Positions 41,218 to 49,333 of a stretch of 64,000 nucleotides of DNA are shown here, one piece after another; position 1 is the stretch's first letter, and the number at the start of each line of letters is the position of its first letter. The stretch covers positions 248,001 to 312,000 of the forward strand of contig JACKPQ010000001.1 in assembly GCA_024233435.1 (NCBI GenBank), in the 5' to 3' direction. The position numbers and the translations under genes were made by a program. Below the pieces are notes generated by a model. The model did no database searches, had not been told where the DNA came from, and saw only the letters and a program-made list of their open reading frames with translations. Source of the DNA: Chlamydiales bacterium (lineage in GTDB: Bacteria > Chlamydiota > Chlamydiia > Chlamydiales > JACKPQ01).

Positions 41218-41493
41218 ATGTTAAAAATTCGTCTTAGACAACAAGGTGCGCGCAATAGCAAAACGTACCGACTCGTGGTCACAGATGCGAAGAAGCCACG
41301 TGGTGGCGCTTACATCGAGTGCGTAGGTTCATATGCACCACAGTCAAAAGAAGAGAAAAATGCTGAGCTAAATGAAGAGCGTCTTTGCCACTGGATTGGC
41401 CAAGGGGCTGAGCTAACAGAAAGTGCTGAATCGCTTGTGAAGCGCTATGCACCTGCTGCGTATAAATTACGCCGCGAGCAAAAGGCTAAGTAA
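41218..41493 (+). CDS. rpsP: 30S ribosomal protein S16
   Basis: 91 residues; LKIRLRQQGARNSKTYRLVVTDA and IECVGSYAPQ are the S16 signature. AGGAGAAAC precedes the ATG. Part of the rpsP-trmD-rplS operon kept in most bacteria, eight bases after ffh. Confidence 0.97.
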   Translation: MLKIRLRQQGARNSKTYRLVVTDAKKPRGGAYIECVGSYAPQSKEEKNAELNEERLCHWIGQGAELTESAESLVKRYAPAAYKLRREQKAK

Positions 41494-41498
41494 ACGGT

Positions 41499-42182
41499 TT
41501 GGATATCGACATTTTGTCGCTTTTTCCTGAGTACTTTGAAAGCCCGCTCAGCGTAAGCATGCTCAAGCGGGCAAGAGAAAAGGGACTTGTAAACATTGCG
41601 TGTGTTAACATCCGCGATTTTGCAACCGATAAGCACAAGACAGTCGATGATCGCCCGTATGGGGGAGGCCCTGGCATGCTTTTAAAAGCAGAGCCGGTGG
41701 TTAAAGCCATTCGGTCGAGGAGAAGAGAGGGCACCCATGTTGTCTATCTTTCTCCACAAGGCAAGGCGCTCAATGCAAACAAGTGCCAAGAGCTTGCTAA
41801 GTGCAAGCACTTAGTGTTGCTATGTGGCCATTATGAGGGCGTTGATGAAAGAGCGATTGCCGCTGAGGTTGACGAAGAGATTAGCATTGGCGACTATGTC
41901 CTGACAAGCGGGATGCCGGCAGCAAATGTGGTCATTGATGCTACTGTGAGGTTTATACCTGGAGTGCTTGGCCACGAAGAGTCGGCAAGGTGTGACACAT
42001 TTGGCGAGGTGGGTTTTGACAGCCCCCACTACACACGCCCTGAAGAATTTGAAGCTGTCAAAGTGCCCGAGGTGCTTCTCGGTGGCAACCACGCCCAAAT
42101 TGAAGCGTGGAGAAAAGAGCAAGGATTAAACAAAATGTCGCAAGTGAGGCCGGACCTGCTTGCAAAGGAGAAACAAACATGA
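41499..42182 (+). CDS. trmD: tRNA (guanine-37-N1)-methyltransferase
   Basis: 227 residues, TTG start five bases after rpsP. SPOUT-class methylase with DDRPYGGGPGMLLKAEPV, LLCGHYEGVDERA and ISIGDYVLTSG; it prevents frameshifting by methylating G37. The motif order is complete; the C-terminus is slightly short. The stop overlaps rplS by four bases (ATGA). Confidence 0.96.
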   Translation: MDIDILSLFPEYFESPLSVSMLKRAREKGLVNIACVNIRDFATDKHKTVDDRPYGGGPGMLLKAEPVVKAIRSRRREGTHVVYLSPQGKALNANKCQELAKCKHLVLLCGHYEGVDERAIAAEVDEEISIGDYVLTSGMPAANVVIDATVRFIPGVLGHEESARCDTFGEVGFDSPHYTRPEEFEAVKVPEVLLGGNHAQIEAWRKEQGLNKMSQVRPDLLAKEKQT

Positions 42183-42616
42183 ATGCAATCGTAGAAGAGC
42201 TTGTTCTAGAGCAGCTCAGAAAGGACATTCCCGAATTTGAAGTGGGTGATACAGTGCGTGTGCACGTGCGAATCATCGAAGGTGATAAAGAGCGTATTCA
42301 AGCCCTGACTGGGACTGTGATTGCGAAAAAAGGAAGAGGAATTTCTGAAACCTTTTCAATTTATCGAGTAGCCTATGGAATTTCCATGGAGCGTGTCTTT
42401 CCTCTTCATAGCCCACGTGTTGCGAAAATTGAAGTTTTGCGCAAAGGTAAAACGCGTCGCTCTAAGCTTTACTTCCTCCGTGGAACGCAAGGTAAAAAAG
42501 CTCGCTTGCAAGAGCGCATCTTGATGAAAAAAGACGGTAAAGTTGCACCTGTCGTTGATGAAATTGAGGAAGAGATTCCTCCAGCATCTGAAAACGACAA
42601 TCCTGTTGCAGAATAA
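42179..42616 (+). CDS. rplS: 50S ribosomal protein L19
   Basis: 145 residues from ATG 42179, with AAAGGAG upstream. FEVGDTVRVHVRIIEGDKERIQ, GVVI-like TGTVIAKKGRGISETFSIYRV and GVGVERVFPLHSP-like YGISMERVFPLHSP identify L19. The acidic tail after LQERI (EIEEEIPPASEND) is longer than in E. coli. Confidence 0.96.
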   Translation: MNAIVEELVLEQLRKDIPEFEVGDTVRVHVRIIEGDKERIQALTGTVIAKKGRGISETFSIYRVAYGISMERVFPLHSPRVAKIEVLRKGKTRRSKLYFLRGTQGKKARLQERILMKKDGKVAPVVDEIEEEIPPASENDNPVAE

Positions 42617-43214
42617 CTTCGAGCGAGAGCTAAATGATCGGGGATATCACCTGGTCGCAGGTGTTGACGAAGCTGGACGAGGGCCTTTAGCAGGCCCTGT
42701 TGTTGCAGCTGCGTGCATTTTGCCTCTCGACCTCAGAATAGAAGGTCTTAATGACAGCAAAAAGCTCACCCCAAAAACAAGGGCTGAGCTTTTTTTATTT
42801 CTTACCAGTCATCCAGCTATTCAATTTGGTATAGCCGAATGCTCTGCTCAAGAAATTGATGAGATCAACATTTTACAAGCCTCCCTCGAGGCGATGAAAC
42901 GCGCTCTTTTGCAGCTCAGTCTAGTCCATTACGCTCTTATTGACGGAAACAAGTGTCCCAACATCCATATCCCATGCCAAGCCATTATCAAAGGAGATAG
43001 CCTTTCTCCCTCAATTGCCGCAGCCTCGATTTTGGCCAAAGAGACCCGCGATGCCCAAATGCTGAAATATCACGAGCAGTACCCCCAATATAACTTTGCT
43101 AAGCACAAAGGCTACCCAACCAAGGAACACATTGAGGCTCTTGCGCAGCATGGGCCAGCCCCAATTCATAGACGTTCTTTTGGTCCCGTCAATAAATTGA
43201 CATCATCTCTATGA
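42606..43214 (+). CDS. rnhB: Ribonuclease HII
   Basis: About 202 residues if it starts at TTG 42606 (LQNNFERELNDRGY), overlapping rplS by 11 bases; an upstream ATG at 42543 would run deep inside rplS. LVAGVDEAGRGPLAGPVVAA carries the first catalytic acids, and LNDSKKLTPK, YALIDGNKC and KGDSLSPSIAAASILAK the others. It removes RNA from RNA-DNA hybrids and misincorporated ribonucleotides. Confidence 0.94.
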   Translation: MQNNFERELNDRGYHLVAGVDEAGRGPLAGPVVAAACILPLDLRIEGLNDSKKLTPKTRAELFLFLTSHPAIQFGIAECSAQEIDEINILQASLEAMKRALLQLSLVHYALIDGNKCPNIHIPCQAIIKGDSLSPSIAAASILAKETRDAQMLKYHEQYPQYNFAKHKGYPTKEHIEALAQHGPAPIHRRSFGPVNKLTSSL

Positions 43215-43226
43215 CCTAGGTATAAT
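43197..43226 (+). promoter_or_regulatory. Perfect consensus promoter of yicC, leaderless
   Basis: TTGACA (43197-43202), 18 bases, TATAAT (43221-43226): both hexamers match the vegetative consensus exactly. The ATG at 43233 begins only six bases downstream of the -10 box, where the transcript itself should start. The -35 box lies inside the rnhB coding end. Confidence 0.8.
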
Positions 43227-43232
43227 CAGTCC

Positions 43233-44069
43233 ATGGCAAGACGCAGCATGACAGCATATGGTAGGGCAAGTGGGGGTGGCTATCAAATTGAAATTCACTC
43301 CGTAAATCGCAAAGGCCTTGAGATTAACCTCAATGTGCCTCGCGAGCTTTTGTTTTGTGATATTGAGATTCGCAATACGATTAAAGAATATATTCACCGT
43401 GGAACCATTTTTGTGCGCATCAGTCGTGAAAAAGGGGAGTCGCTTGATTGCGAGCTGCCGAGCAAGGAAGCTTTAAGCGCCATTTTCAAGCACTTTATCA
43501 AAATAGGTTTTGATAAAAGTGAAATCACACTACCCTTTCTTTGTGAGCGTTACAGTGAAGCGAGTATTGCTCCTTCTGAGCCAGATAGCAAAGCGATTTT
43601 GAAAGGAGTATCCCAGGCAATTAATCAGCTTATCCACATGAAACAGAAAGAGGCCGAGCATCTCGTTGACGACATCAAAGAGAGGCTCCATGGATTGCAG
43701 TTGGGTGTCAAAGCTCTAAAAGAAGCAGCCCAAAGCGCCCCAGAGGCGCTCAGGCGAAAGCTAGATGATCGTTTAACAATGCTTGGCATTCCTCAAGAAG
43801 ATGTAGCAAAAGAGGTGGTTCTATTTGCAGATAAATGCGATGTCACAGAAGAAATTGTGAGGCTCTGCTCTCACTTTAATCAATTTGATAGCCACCTTAA
43901 ATCAAAGGAAATCTCAGTTGGCAGAACACTTGATTTTTTGCTTGTTGAAATGATGCGTGAGTTGAATACCATTGGGGCAAAAGCGATTTTGCACGAAATG
44001 ACAGATGCGATCCCCATTTTAAAAGCCGAAGCTGAAAAGATCCGTGAACAGGTGCAAAACATTGAGTAA
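43233..44069 (+). CDS. yicC: YicC/YloC family endoribonuclease
   Basis: 278 residues. RSMTAYGRAS at the start, EIHSVNRKGLEINLNVPREL, and the C-terminal DUF1732 block (EIVRLCSHFNQF, GRTLDFLLVEMMRELNTIGAKA) are the family hallmarks. Members cleave RNA and affect mRNA turnover. It opens the yicC-gmk-omega-like-metG group, as yicC-gmk-rpoZ in other bacteria. From memory it is absent between rnhB and gmk in Chlamydia. Confidence 0.9.
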   Translation: MARRSMTAYGRASGGGYQIEIHSVNRKGLEINLNVPRELLFCDIEIRNTIKEYIHRGTIFVRISREKGESLDCELPSKEALSAIFKHFIKIGFDKSEITLPFLCERYSEASIAPSEPDSKAILKGVSQAINQLIHMKQKEAEHLVDDIKERLHGLQLGVKALKEAAQSAPEALRRKLDDRLTMLGIPQEDVAKEVVLFADKCDVTEEIVRLCSHFNQFDSHLKSKEISVGRTLDFLLVEMMRELNTIGAKAILHEMTDAIPILKAEAEKIREQVQNIE

Positions 44070-44613
44070 GGGAAAATTATTTGTAATTAGCGCTCCCTCT
44101 GGGTCTGGGAAGACAACACTTGCCCACATGCTCGTTGAGCGTCACCCCTCGAAGATCGAGCAGAGCATCTCTTGCACAACAAGGCAGAAAAGAGATGAAG
44201 AGATACACGGTCGGCACTACCATTTTGTAGATCGCGATGAGTTTGAACAAAAGCGCTCCCAAAATGCTTTTCTAGAGTGGGCAGAGCTTTATGGCAACCT
44301 CTATGGAACGCTTAAGAGCGAAATAAAAAGAATCACCGATAGTGGCAAGCATGCGCTGCTTGTCATCGATACACAGGGCGCTGAGCAGCTCATGAAAAGC
44401 GCCGATGCGACCTTTATTTTTATCGAGCCGCCTTCTATGCAAGAATTAGAAAGCCGCCTAACTAAGCGAGGAGCTGAAAAGCTCAGTGAGAGGCTGTGTC
44501 TTGCTAAAAAAGAGCTGGAAAAAGCCAAGCTTTACGACTATCGTATTTGTAACGATGAATTAGAAAGCGCATGCCAAGAATTAGAAAAGATCATTTTAGG
44601 AGATGAAGCATGA
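44062..44613 (+). CDS. gmk: Guanylate kinase
   Basis: About 183 residues with a TTG start at 44062 (LSKGKLFVISAPSGSGKTTL) overlapping the yicC stop; GTG at 44044 is the alternative. P-loop APSGSGKTT, ISCTTRQKRDEEIHGRHYHF (the GMP-binding RPGE loop reads QKRD), FLEWAELYGNLYGT and DTQGAEQLM for the usual D-Q-G. It phosphorylates GMP to GDP. Confidence 0.94.
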   Translation: MSKGKLFVISAPSGSGKTTLAHMLVERHPSKIEQSISCTTRQKRDEEIHGRHYHFVDRDEFEQKRSQNAFLEWAELYGNLYGTLKSEIKRITDSGKHALLVIDTQGAEQLMKSADATFIFIEPPSMQELESRLTKRGAEKLSERLCLAKKELEKAKLYDYRICNDELESACQELEKIILGDEA

Positions 44614-44843
44614 AAAAACCAAAACTCACAAACGAGATTTTGACAAAACTCTTTCGCAATAACTTTGAGCTTGCTCTGTATGCGATGGAAATTGCACGCC
44701 GCAACATCAAAGCTGGCAAAGAATTTACACTCGAGTCACTACTTACCGAGGTGCAAAATCACCCGCTGAAAGGTGATTTAGAAGAGCTTTTGGCTTCAAA
44801 TAAACGAGCTGATGAAGCAAAGGCCGCTGAGGATGTTGCCTAA
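44610..44843 (+). CDS. Small protein in the rpoZ position (putative RNA polymerase omega)
   Basis: 77 residues, starting by ATGA overlap with gmk. FRNNFELALYAMEIARRNIKAGKEF loosely resembles the omega-subunit stretch SRFELVLLAAKRARQL, and the place directly after yicC-gmk is that of rpoZ in many bacteria. The sequence is too short and divergent for a firm call; the chlamydial counterpart (recalled as CT031) is annotated as hypothetical. Confidence 0.6.
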   Translation: MKKPKLTNEILTKLFRNNFELALYAMEIARRNIKAGKEFTLESLLTEVQNHPLKGDLEELLASNKRADEAKAAEDVA

Positions 44844-46476
44844 GAGGGTTCTTATAACAGCCGCTTTGCCCTACGCAAACGGCCCGCTGCACTTTGGACA
44901 CATTGCCGGTTGTTATCTGCCAGCGGATGTGCATGCGCGCTTTCAGCGCATGCTGGGCGTGAAAACAGCCTTTATCAGTGGATCTGACGAGTATGGCGTC
45001 GCAATCACCTTAAGCGCTGAGCAAGAGGGGCGTAGTCCCCAAGAGCATGTCGATATCTATCACAAGATCAATCAAAAACTGTTCGAGCAATTGAACATTT
45101 CATTTGATCACTACTCTCGCACAACCACACCCATCCACACCAAAACAGCCCAAGAATTTTTCCTCACCCTCCATAAAAACGGCTACATTGAAGAAAAAGA
45201 AACCGAGCAACTTTTTTCCGAGGCTGATAATCGCTTTTTAGCCGATCGCTATGTTATTGGGACTTGCCCAAGATGCAAATACCCTGAAGCCCGGGGTGAT
45301 GAATGCACATCTTGTGGGGCTTCATACGAGGCTACAGATCTTATTGATCCTCGATCAAAAATCTCGAATGCACCACTCATCCTCAAAAAAACGACCCACT
45401 GGTTTATGCGCTTTGATAAATTTAAAGATCAGCTACAAGAGTGGATTAAAGATAAGCCCTGGAAGAATAACGTTTTAAAATTCGCTCAGCACTACATTGA
45501 TAACCTTCAGCCGCGCGCCATTACACGCGATTCAGAGTGGGGTATTCCTGTACCACTCGAACATGCAAAGGGCAAAGTCCTCTACGTGTGGTTTGATGCG
45601 CCCATCGGTTACATCTCCATGACCAAAGAATGGAGTCCTGAGCATTGGAAAGACTTTTGGCTTGATCTCGATACAAAACTGATCAACTTTGTTGGCAAAG
45701 ACAACATCCCTTTTCACGCAATTTTCTTCCCAGCAATGCTCATGGGCACAAATGAGCTTTATAAACTCGTCGATGATCTTCCTGCTAATGAATTCTTGCA
45801 GCTCGAAGGACGTCAATTTAGCAAATCAGCAAACTGGACCATTGATCTTAACCGCTTTTTTCAAAACTTCACAGCCGATCAAATCCGCTATGTCCTTGCT
45901 GCAAATGCCCCCGAGTCTCAAGATAGTGAATTCACTTGGATTGACTTTAAGAATCGCTGTAACTCTGAGCTAGTTGGCAAACTAGGCAATTTTGCCAACC
46001 GCTCGCTGACATTTCTCAATCGCCAGCTCGAAGGCACAGCGCCAAAAGCCACCCTCTCACAAGAAGACGAGACCTTCCTATCCCAATGCCATGACCTGCT
46101 AAGCCAAATCAAAGATTCCTATACTCACTATCATCTGCGCAAAGCCTCTCAGCTTCTCATGGAGCTTGCCCAAACCGGCAACGTCTATTTTGACCACAAG
46201 CAACCCTGGAAGGACAAACAAAGCGATGCCACCAAAGCAACCCTTTATTGCTGCCTGGAGTGTCTCAAATGTCTAGCGATCGCCGCCTATCCCATCATGC
46301 CTGTGGCAGCACAAGGCCTTTGGAAGCTTCTTGGATTTACATCTGAAATGACCATCTGGGATCAACCACCATTTCCCCCAGGCCAAAAACTCCCCGAGCC
46401 ATCAGTCCTCTTCCAAAAAGTCGACGACGACCTCATCGCCTCCGAAATCGAAAAATTACATTTATTTCTTAACTAA
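44833..46476 (+). CDS. metG: Methionyl-tRNA synthetase
   Basis: About 547 residues. HIGH motif in ANGPLHFGHIAGCYL, zinc knuckle CPRC and CTSC, and the KMSKS loop as RQFSKSANWTIDL. No C-terminal tRNA-binding (EMAP) domain, which agrees with chlamydial MetRS. Starts near the end of the preceding small gene (ATG 44833, LPKRVLITAALPY); ATG 44812 is also open. A decayed partial copy lies downstream (47618-47841). Confidence 0.96.
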   Translation: MLPKRVLITAALPYANGPLHFGHIAGCYLPADVHARFQRMLGVKTAFISGSDEYGVAITLSAEQEGRSPQEHVDIYHKINQKLFEQLNISFDHYSRTTTPIHTKTAQEFFLTLHKNGYIEEKETEQLFSEADNRFLADRYVIGTCPRCKYPEARGDECTSCGASYEATDLIDPRSKISNAPLILKKTTHWFMRFDKFKDQLQEWIKDKPWKNNVLKFAQHYIDNLQPRAITRDSEWGIPVPLEHAKGKVLYVWFDAPIGYISMTKEWSPEHWKDFWLDLDTKLINFVGKDNIPFHAIFFPAMLMGTNELYKLVDDLPANEFLQLEGRQFSKSANWTIDLNRFFQNFTADQIRYVLAANAPESQDSEFTWIDFKNRCNSELVGKLGNFANRSLTFLNRQLEGTAPKATLSQEDETFLSQCHDLLSQIKDSYTHYHLRKASQLLMELAQTGNVYFDHKQPWKDKQSDATKATLYCCLECLKCLAIAAYPIMPVAAQGLWKLLGFTSEMTIWDQPPFPPGQKLPEPSVLFQKVDDDLIASEIEKLHLFLN

Positions 46477-46517
46477 CTGTAAAACAATATGTTATCTAAT
46501 GATGCTGAAGAGAGTTC

Positions 46518-46545
46518 TTGACATTAAATATTAACCATGCATAAT
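46518..46545 (+). promoter_or_regulatory. Promoter of the EEP-fold gene downstream of metG
   Basis: TTGACA (46518-46523), 16 bases, CATAAT (46540-46545), then AAGGAG at 46565-46570 and the ATG at 46577. The gene has its own normal promoter and ribosome site. Confidence 0.6.
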
Positions 46546-46576
46546 TAAACTGTCTATAACCATAAAGGAGATCGCC

Positions 46577-47569
46577 ATGCCAATAAATTACAAAGTCGCA
46601 ACATATAATACTGCATCAAATAGTGATTATGCGCTCATACATGAGCAGAAGTATTCTAGAGATGCAAAATTGGGCCAAGTAGCATTTCGTGCTTTAGCAG
46701 ATATGGGTATTGATTTCTTCTGCCTGCAAGAGGCTACCACATATGAAAAAGGCGATGTTTTTTTTGAAAAAAGCTCATGGATAAAAGATGATATACATTC
46801 CTCCCACACTAAAAGGTATGACTATATCCATAATACAAAGGGAATAGCTCTTGTATGGAATAATGAACAGTTTACCATAGTGGATAACTCAGTAAGGCGA
46901 AAGCAAGACTACCTTGTTGCTGATTTTTATGATAAAACAAATCACAAAATCATACGCCTTGCTTCTATTCATATCAGCGGTTATTCGTTTAACGACCATC
47001 TTGGTAAGCAAAAATCTGAGAAAGAGTTTCAGGAGGATTTAGCAGACCAACACAAAACTGTTAGTCAGTTAATTCAAGACCTTAAATCAGATAACCGAGC
47101 AGATTTCACAATTATTGGCTCAGATACGAATTCAATTCCGGCTATTTATCCTGGACTACACCAAGCATTTGAATCGTCTGGGTATTCGTATGATAAAGAA
47201 AATTTTGAGCCAACAAATTATTTTGCTTTTTCGGCGTCTCCTAATAATAGTTGTTATAGAAGACTTGATTATATTTTTAACTCGTGGTTTCTGACTGCAA
47301 AACAATTAGATAGGCCTGATATAGGTTCATTTAAGCTTAAGGACACCGAAAACCCAAGTGATCATATACCCGTTATTTATTCGATGACACAGAGTTTCAT
47401 TTCGAGGTTGTTAAAGGTCCTTTGCGATTTTTTTACTTGGAGGCCTTCAGTTGAAATTGAGCAATACAAAAGTTATAAAGATGAAACGCAGGGTTATAGC
47501 AGTATACTGGACCCCACAATGAGCTTTGTTGATGGACATGTGTCTAAAACTATAAAGATAAAGAGATAA
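46577..47569 (+). CDS. EEP-superfamily protein without signal peptide
   Basis: 330 residues. EEP motifs: YKVATYNTAS, DFFCLQEATT, IRLASIHISGYS, FTIIGSDTNS, RRLDYIFNSW and NPSDHIPVIYSM. So the metal-binding Glu, catalytic His, Asp-Asn and final Asp-His are all present. A C-terminal extension (about 265-330) has an aromatic hydrophobic patch (LLKVLCDFFTW). No signal peptide, so if it leaves the cell it would use type III secretion. The DNA looks more AT-rich than metG. It lies between metG and a decayed metG tail, a sign of insertion. Substrate (nucleic acid, phospholipid or phosphoinositide) is open. Confidence 0.78.
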   Translation: MPINYKVATYNTASNSDYALIHEQKYSRDAKLGQVAFRALADMGIDFFCLQEATTYEKGDVFFEKSSWIKDDIHSSHTKRYDYIHNTKGIALVWNNEQFTIVDNSVRRKQDYLVADFYDKTNHKIIRLASIHISGYSFNDHLGKQKSEKEFQEDLADQHKTVSQLIQDLKSDNRADFTIIGSDTNSIPAIYPGLHQAFESSGYSYDKENFEPTNYFAFSASPNNSCYRRLDYIFNSWFLTAKQLDRPDIGSFKLKDTENPSDHIPVIYSMTQSFISRLLKVLCDFFTWRPSVEIEQYKSYKDETQGYSSILDPTMSFVDGHVSKTIKIKR

Positions 47570-47617
47570 GTATATTACTTTAGCTTTTTGAAGTTTGGCA
47601 TAGGTCTTCTCTTATGC

Positions 47618-47841
47618 CAAAACTTTACATCTGACCTGATCCGCTATGCTCTCGCTACCAATGTGCCTGAATCCCCAGATAGCAGATTTATCTGGCTTTG
47701 AGTGCGTTGGCAAGCTGGGCAACGTCTATTTTGACCACAAGCAGCCTAGGAAGAGGAAACACAAGCGATGCCACTAAAGCAACTCTCCATTCCTACGACG
47801 ACCACATCGCCTCTGAAATCGAAGAGCTTCGAATCAATTAA
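47618..47841 (+). pseudogene. Decayed 3' remnant of a second metG copy
   Basis: Three frame-broken pieces match MetRS: QNFTSDLIRYALATNVPES, against QNFTADQIRYVLAANAPES in the intact gene; VGKLGNVYFDHKQP, which joins the intact gene's VGKLGN to its GNVYFDHKQPW with the part between deleted; and SDATKATL then DDHIASEIEEL, against SDATKATL and DDLIASEIEKL, with another deletion. Stops interrupt the frame. The differences are many, so this is an old or independently acquired paralogue, not a fresh duplication. Confidence 0.85.
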
Positions 47842-48067
47842 GCTATTCGTGACCGTCTGCTATAATGAAAGGCATGGGATTCCCACCAAAATTCACTCTT
47901 TCTAAGCCAATTTGAAACTCTTTAAAATTGATGAGTATAAAGGACCAAACTGGGCGTCGTATGGCACTAACTTCTAACATCAATCGGACCGTGGGGGGCT
48001 GGAAACTTGTCTCAAGTTGTGAAGATAAGAGAATAAGACCGCTTAGGCTTTTTCAAACAGGCGTGTG
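47842..48067. other. Intergenic stretch with no recognisable gene
   Basis: Between the metG remnant and the end of the HD-kinase gene. Only a 46-codon open stretch from 47931 is present, without a ribosome site or recognisable product. Likely decayed DNA. Confidence 0.5.
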
Positions 48068-49333
48068 TTAATGACTATAGCCGGTTGAGAGAAGGCGGCT
48101 ACCATTGCAATCGAGGATCAGAAAGCGGTGAGCTTCTGTAGGCTGAGGCCATTGAAAACGCTCTAATTGTTTGTTGATGACTTCTTCTGCAATGGGGTGT
48201 TTTCTCGATTTGTTTCTCTTGCCTAGCTCGATTTTGTTTGGATGGAAGACAACAAGTGTGACTAGAGCATGATAATTTTCAGCTATGCGAATGATTTTTT
48301 CCCTCATCTCGCGTCGAAGATTTGTTGCATCCCAGACGATTCGTTCTTTTTTACGCAGTTTTTCTTTTAGGCTCTCCATAGCGATGTTCAAAACTAGCGC
48401 GTTATTGCTTTGGTCTCCACGGTTTTTTGAGTGTAGCTCGCGTAGATCGTCTAGGGAAATTAAAGTGTGATCGGGAAGGGTTTGTTGAGCCCAAGTGCTT
48501 TTGCCTGATCCTCCTATTCCGCAGGTTAGAACTAACTCTGGATGGTGCTCTAAGTGCGGATATGCACGGGCAACAGCCTCATATGGAGTATGGATTAATC
48601 CATTTTCAAAGTCTTTAGCTCCATATCCTAATACATAGTCTATCAGCTCTGTAGAAGAGTTGGGCAACTCGTTTTTGATGGTGTCAGGCCATTCGCTATA
48701 AGGCCCTGCTTTTCCCCAAAGGCCATACTCTTCAACATAGAGCCGGAACATATCGATATGCCCAACTTGCAGCTCTTTATCAATACATAAACGCCCGAGC
48801 ATGTCAGCTTTTGTAAGGTAATACAGAAGTTCGAGGTCGGCTTGTCGAGCTAGCTTGTAGTACAAGGGCTTTCCAGCACCAGTAATGACTAGACGTTTTG
48901 GCACGATGTGGGCTGCTACAAGCTGCAGAATTTGATAGAGAACCCTATATGGGAGCCCACAATCTAGCAGGAGGGGCGCCAAATAAGAAGCTCCCATTTC
49001 CTCATGGTGTGGTGCCACAATACGCATCTGGCCATCTATTTCTTTTTCACGGGTTGTTAATGGTTTTGCGATATCATGAAAAGCTGTGGCCAGTATAAGA
49101 GCTAGCCGCCTCTGTGGCGTCAAAACAGCTTGTTCTTGGTTGAGAAGCTTGTAGAGTTCTTGAAGAACCCAGGAAGTGTGAACATAAACATCACCCTCAG
49201 CGTGCCAGTGAGGATCTTGAGATGTGTCTTTAAGCTTGCATAGCAAGGGGATAAAGGGAGAAAAGGTCTCTACAATTTCTTCTAAGGAAGGATTTTCACC
49301 ATTGCTTATTCTATTTAATAAGATTTTAAGCAT
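48068..49333 (-). CDS. HD phosphohydrolase-polynucleotide kinase fusion (HD-Pnk)
   Basis: 421 residues. The N-terminal HD domain has metal-site residues in HAEGDVYVHTSWVL (from 44), AFHDIAKPLTTRE (His86-Asp87) and APHHEEMGASY. The C-terminal P-loop domain has GIGGSGKSTWAQ (Walker A, about 272-280), SLDDLREL (the D-x-x-R of 5'-OH polynucleotide kinases) and IVWDATNLRREMR. This domain order is that of HD-Pnk described from Runella, which removes 2',3'-cyclic or 3'-phosphate ends and phosphorylates 5'-OH ends. Its start overlaps the RNA ligase stop by 8 bases, making a healing-and-sealing pair. Confidence 0.85.
   Translation of the reverse strand: MLKILLNRISNGENPSLEEIVETFSPFIPLLCKLKDTSQDPHWHAEGDVYVHTSWVLQELYKLLNQEQAVLTPQRRLALILATAFHDIAKPLTTREKEIDGQMRIVAPHHEEMGASYLAPLLLDCGLPYRVLYQILQLVAAHIVPKRLVITGAGKPLYYKLARQADLELLYYLTKADMLGRLCIDKELQVGHIDMFRLYVEEYGLWGKAGPYSEWPDTIKNELPNSSTELIDYVLGYGAKDFENGLIHTPYEAVARAYPHLEHHPELVLTCGIGGSGKSTWAQQTLPDHTLISLDDLRELHSKNRGDQSNNALVLNIAMESLKEKLRKKERIVWDATNLRREMREKIIRIAENYHALVTLVVFHPNKIELGKRNKSRKHPIAEEVINKQLERFQWPQPTEAHRFLILDCNGSRLLSTGYSH

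Noticed and set aside
47931..48071. 46-codon frame on the + strand after the metG remnant
   Set aside because: No ribosome site, no recognisable product, overlaps the end of the HD-Pnk gene.
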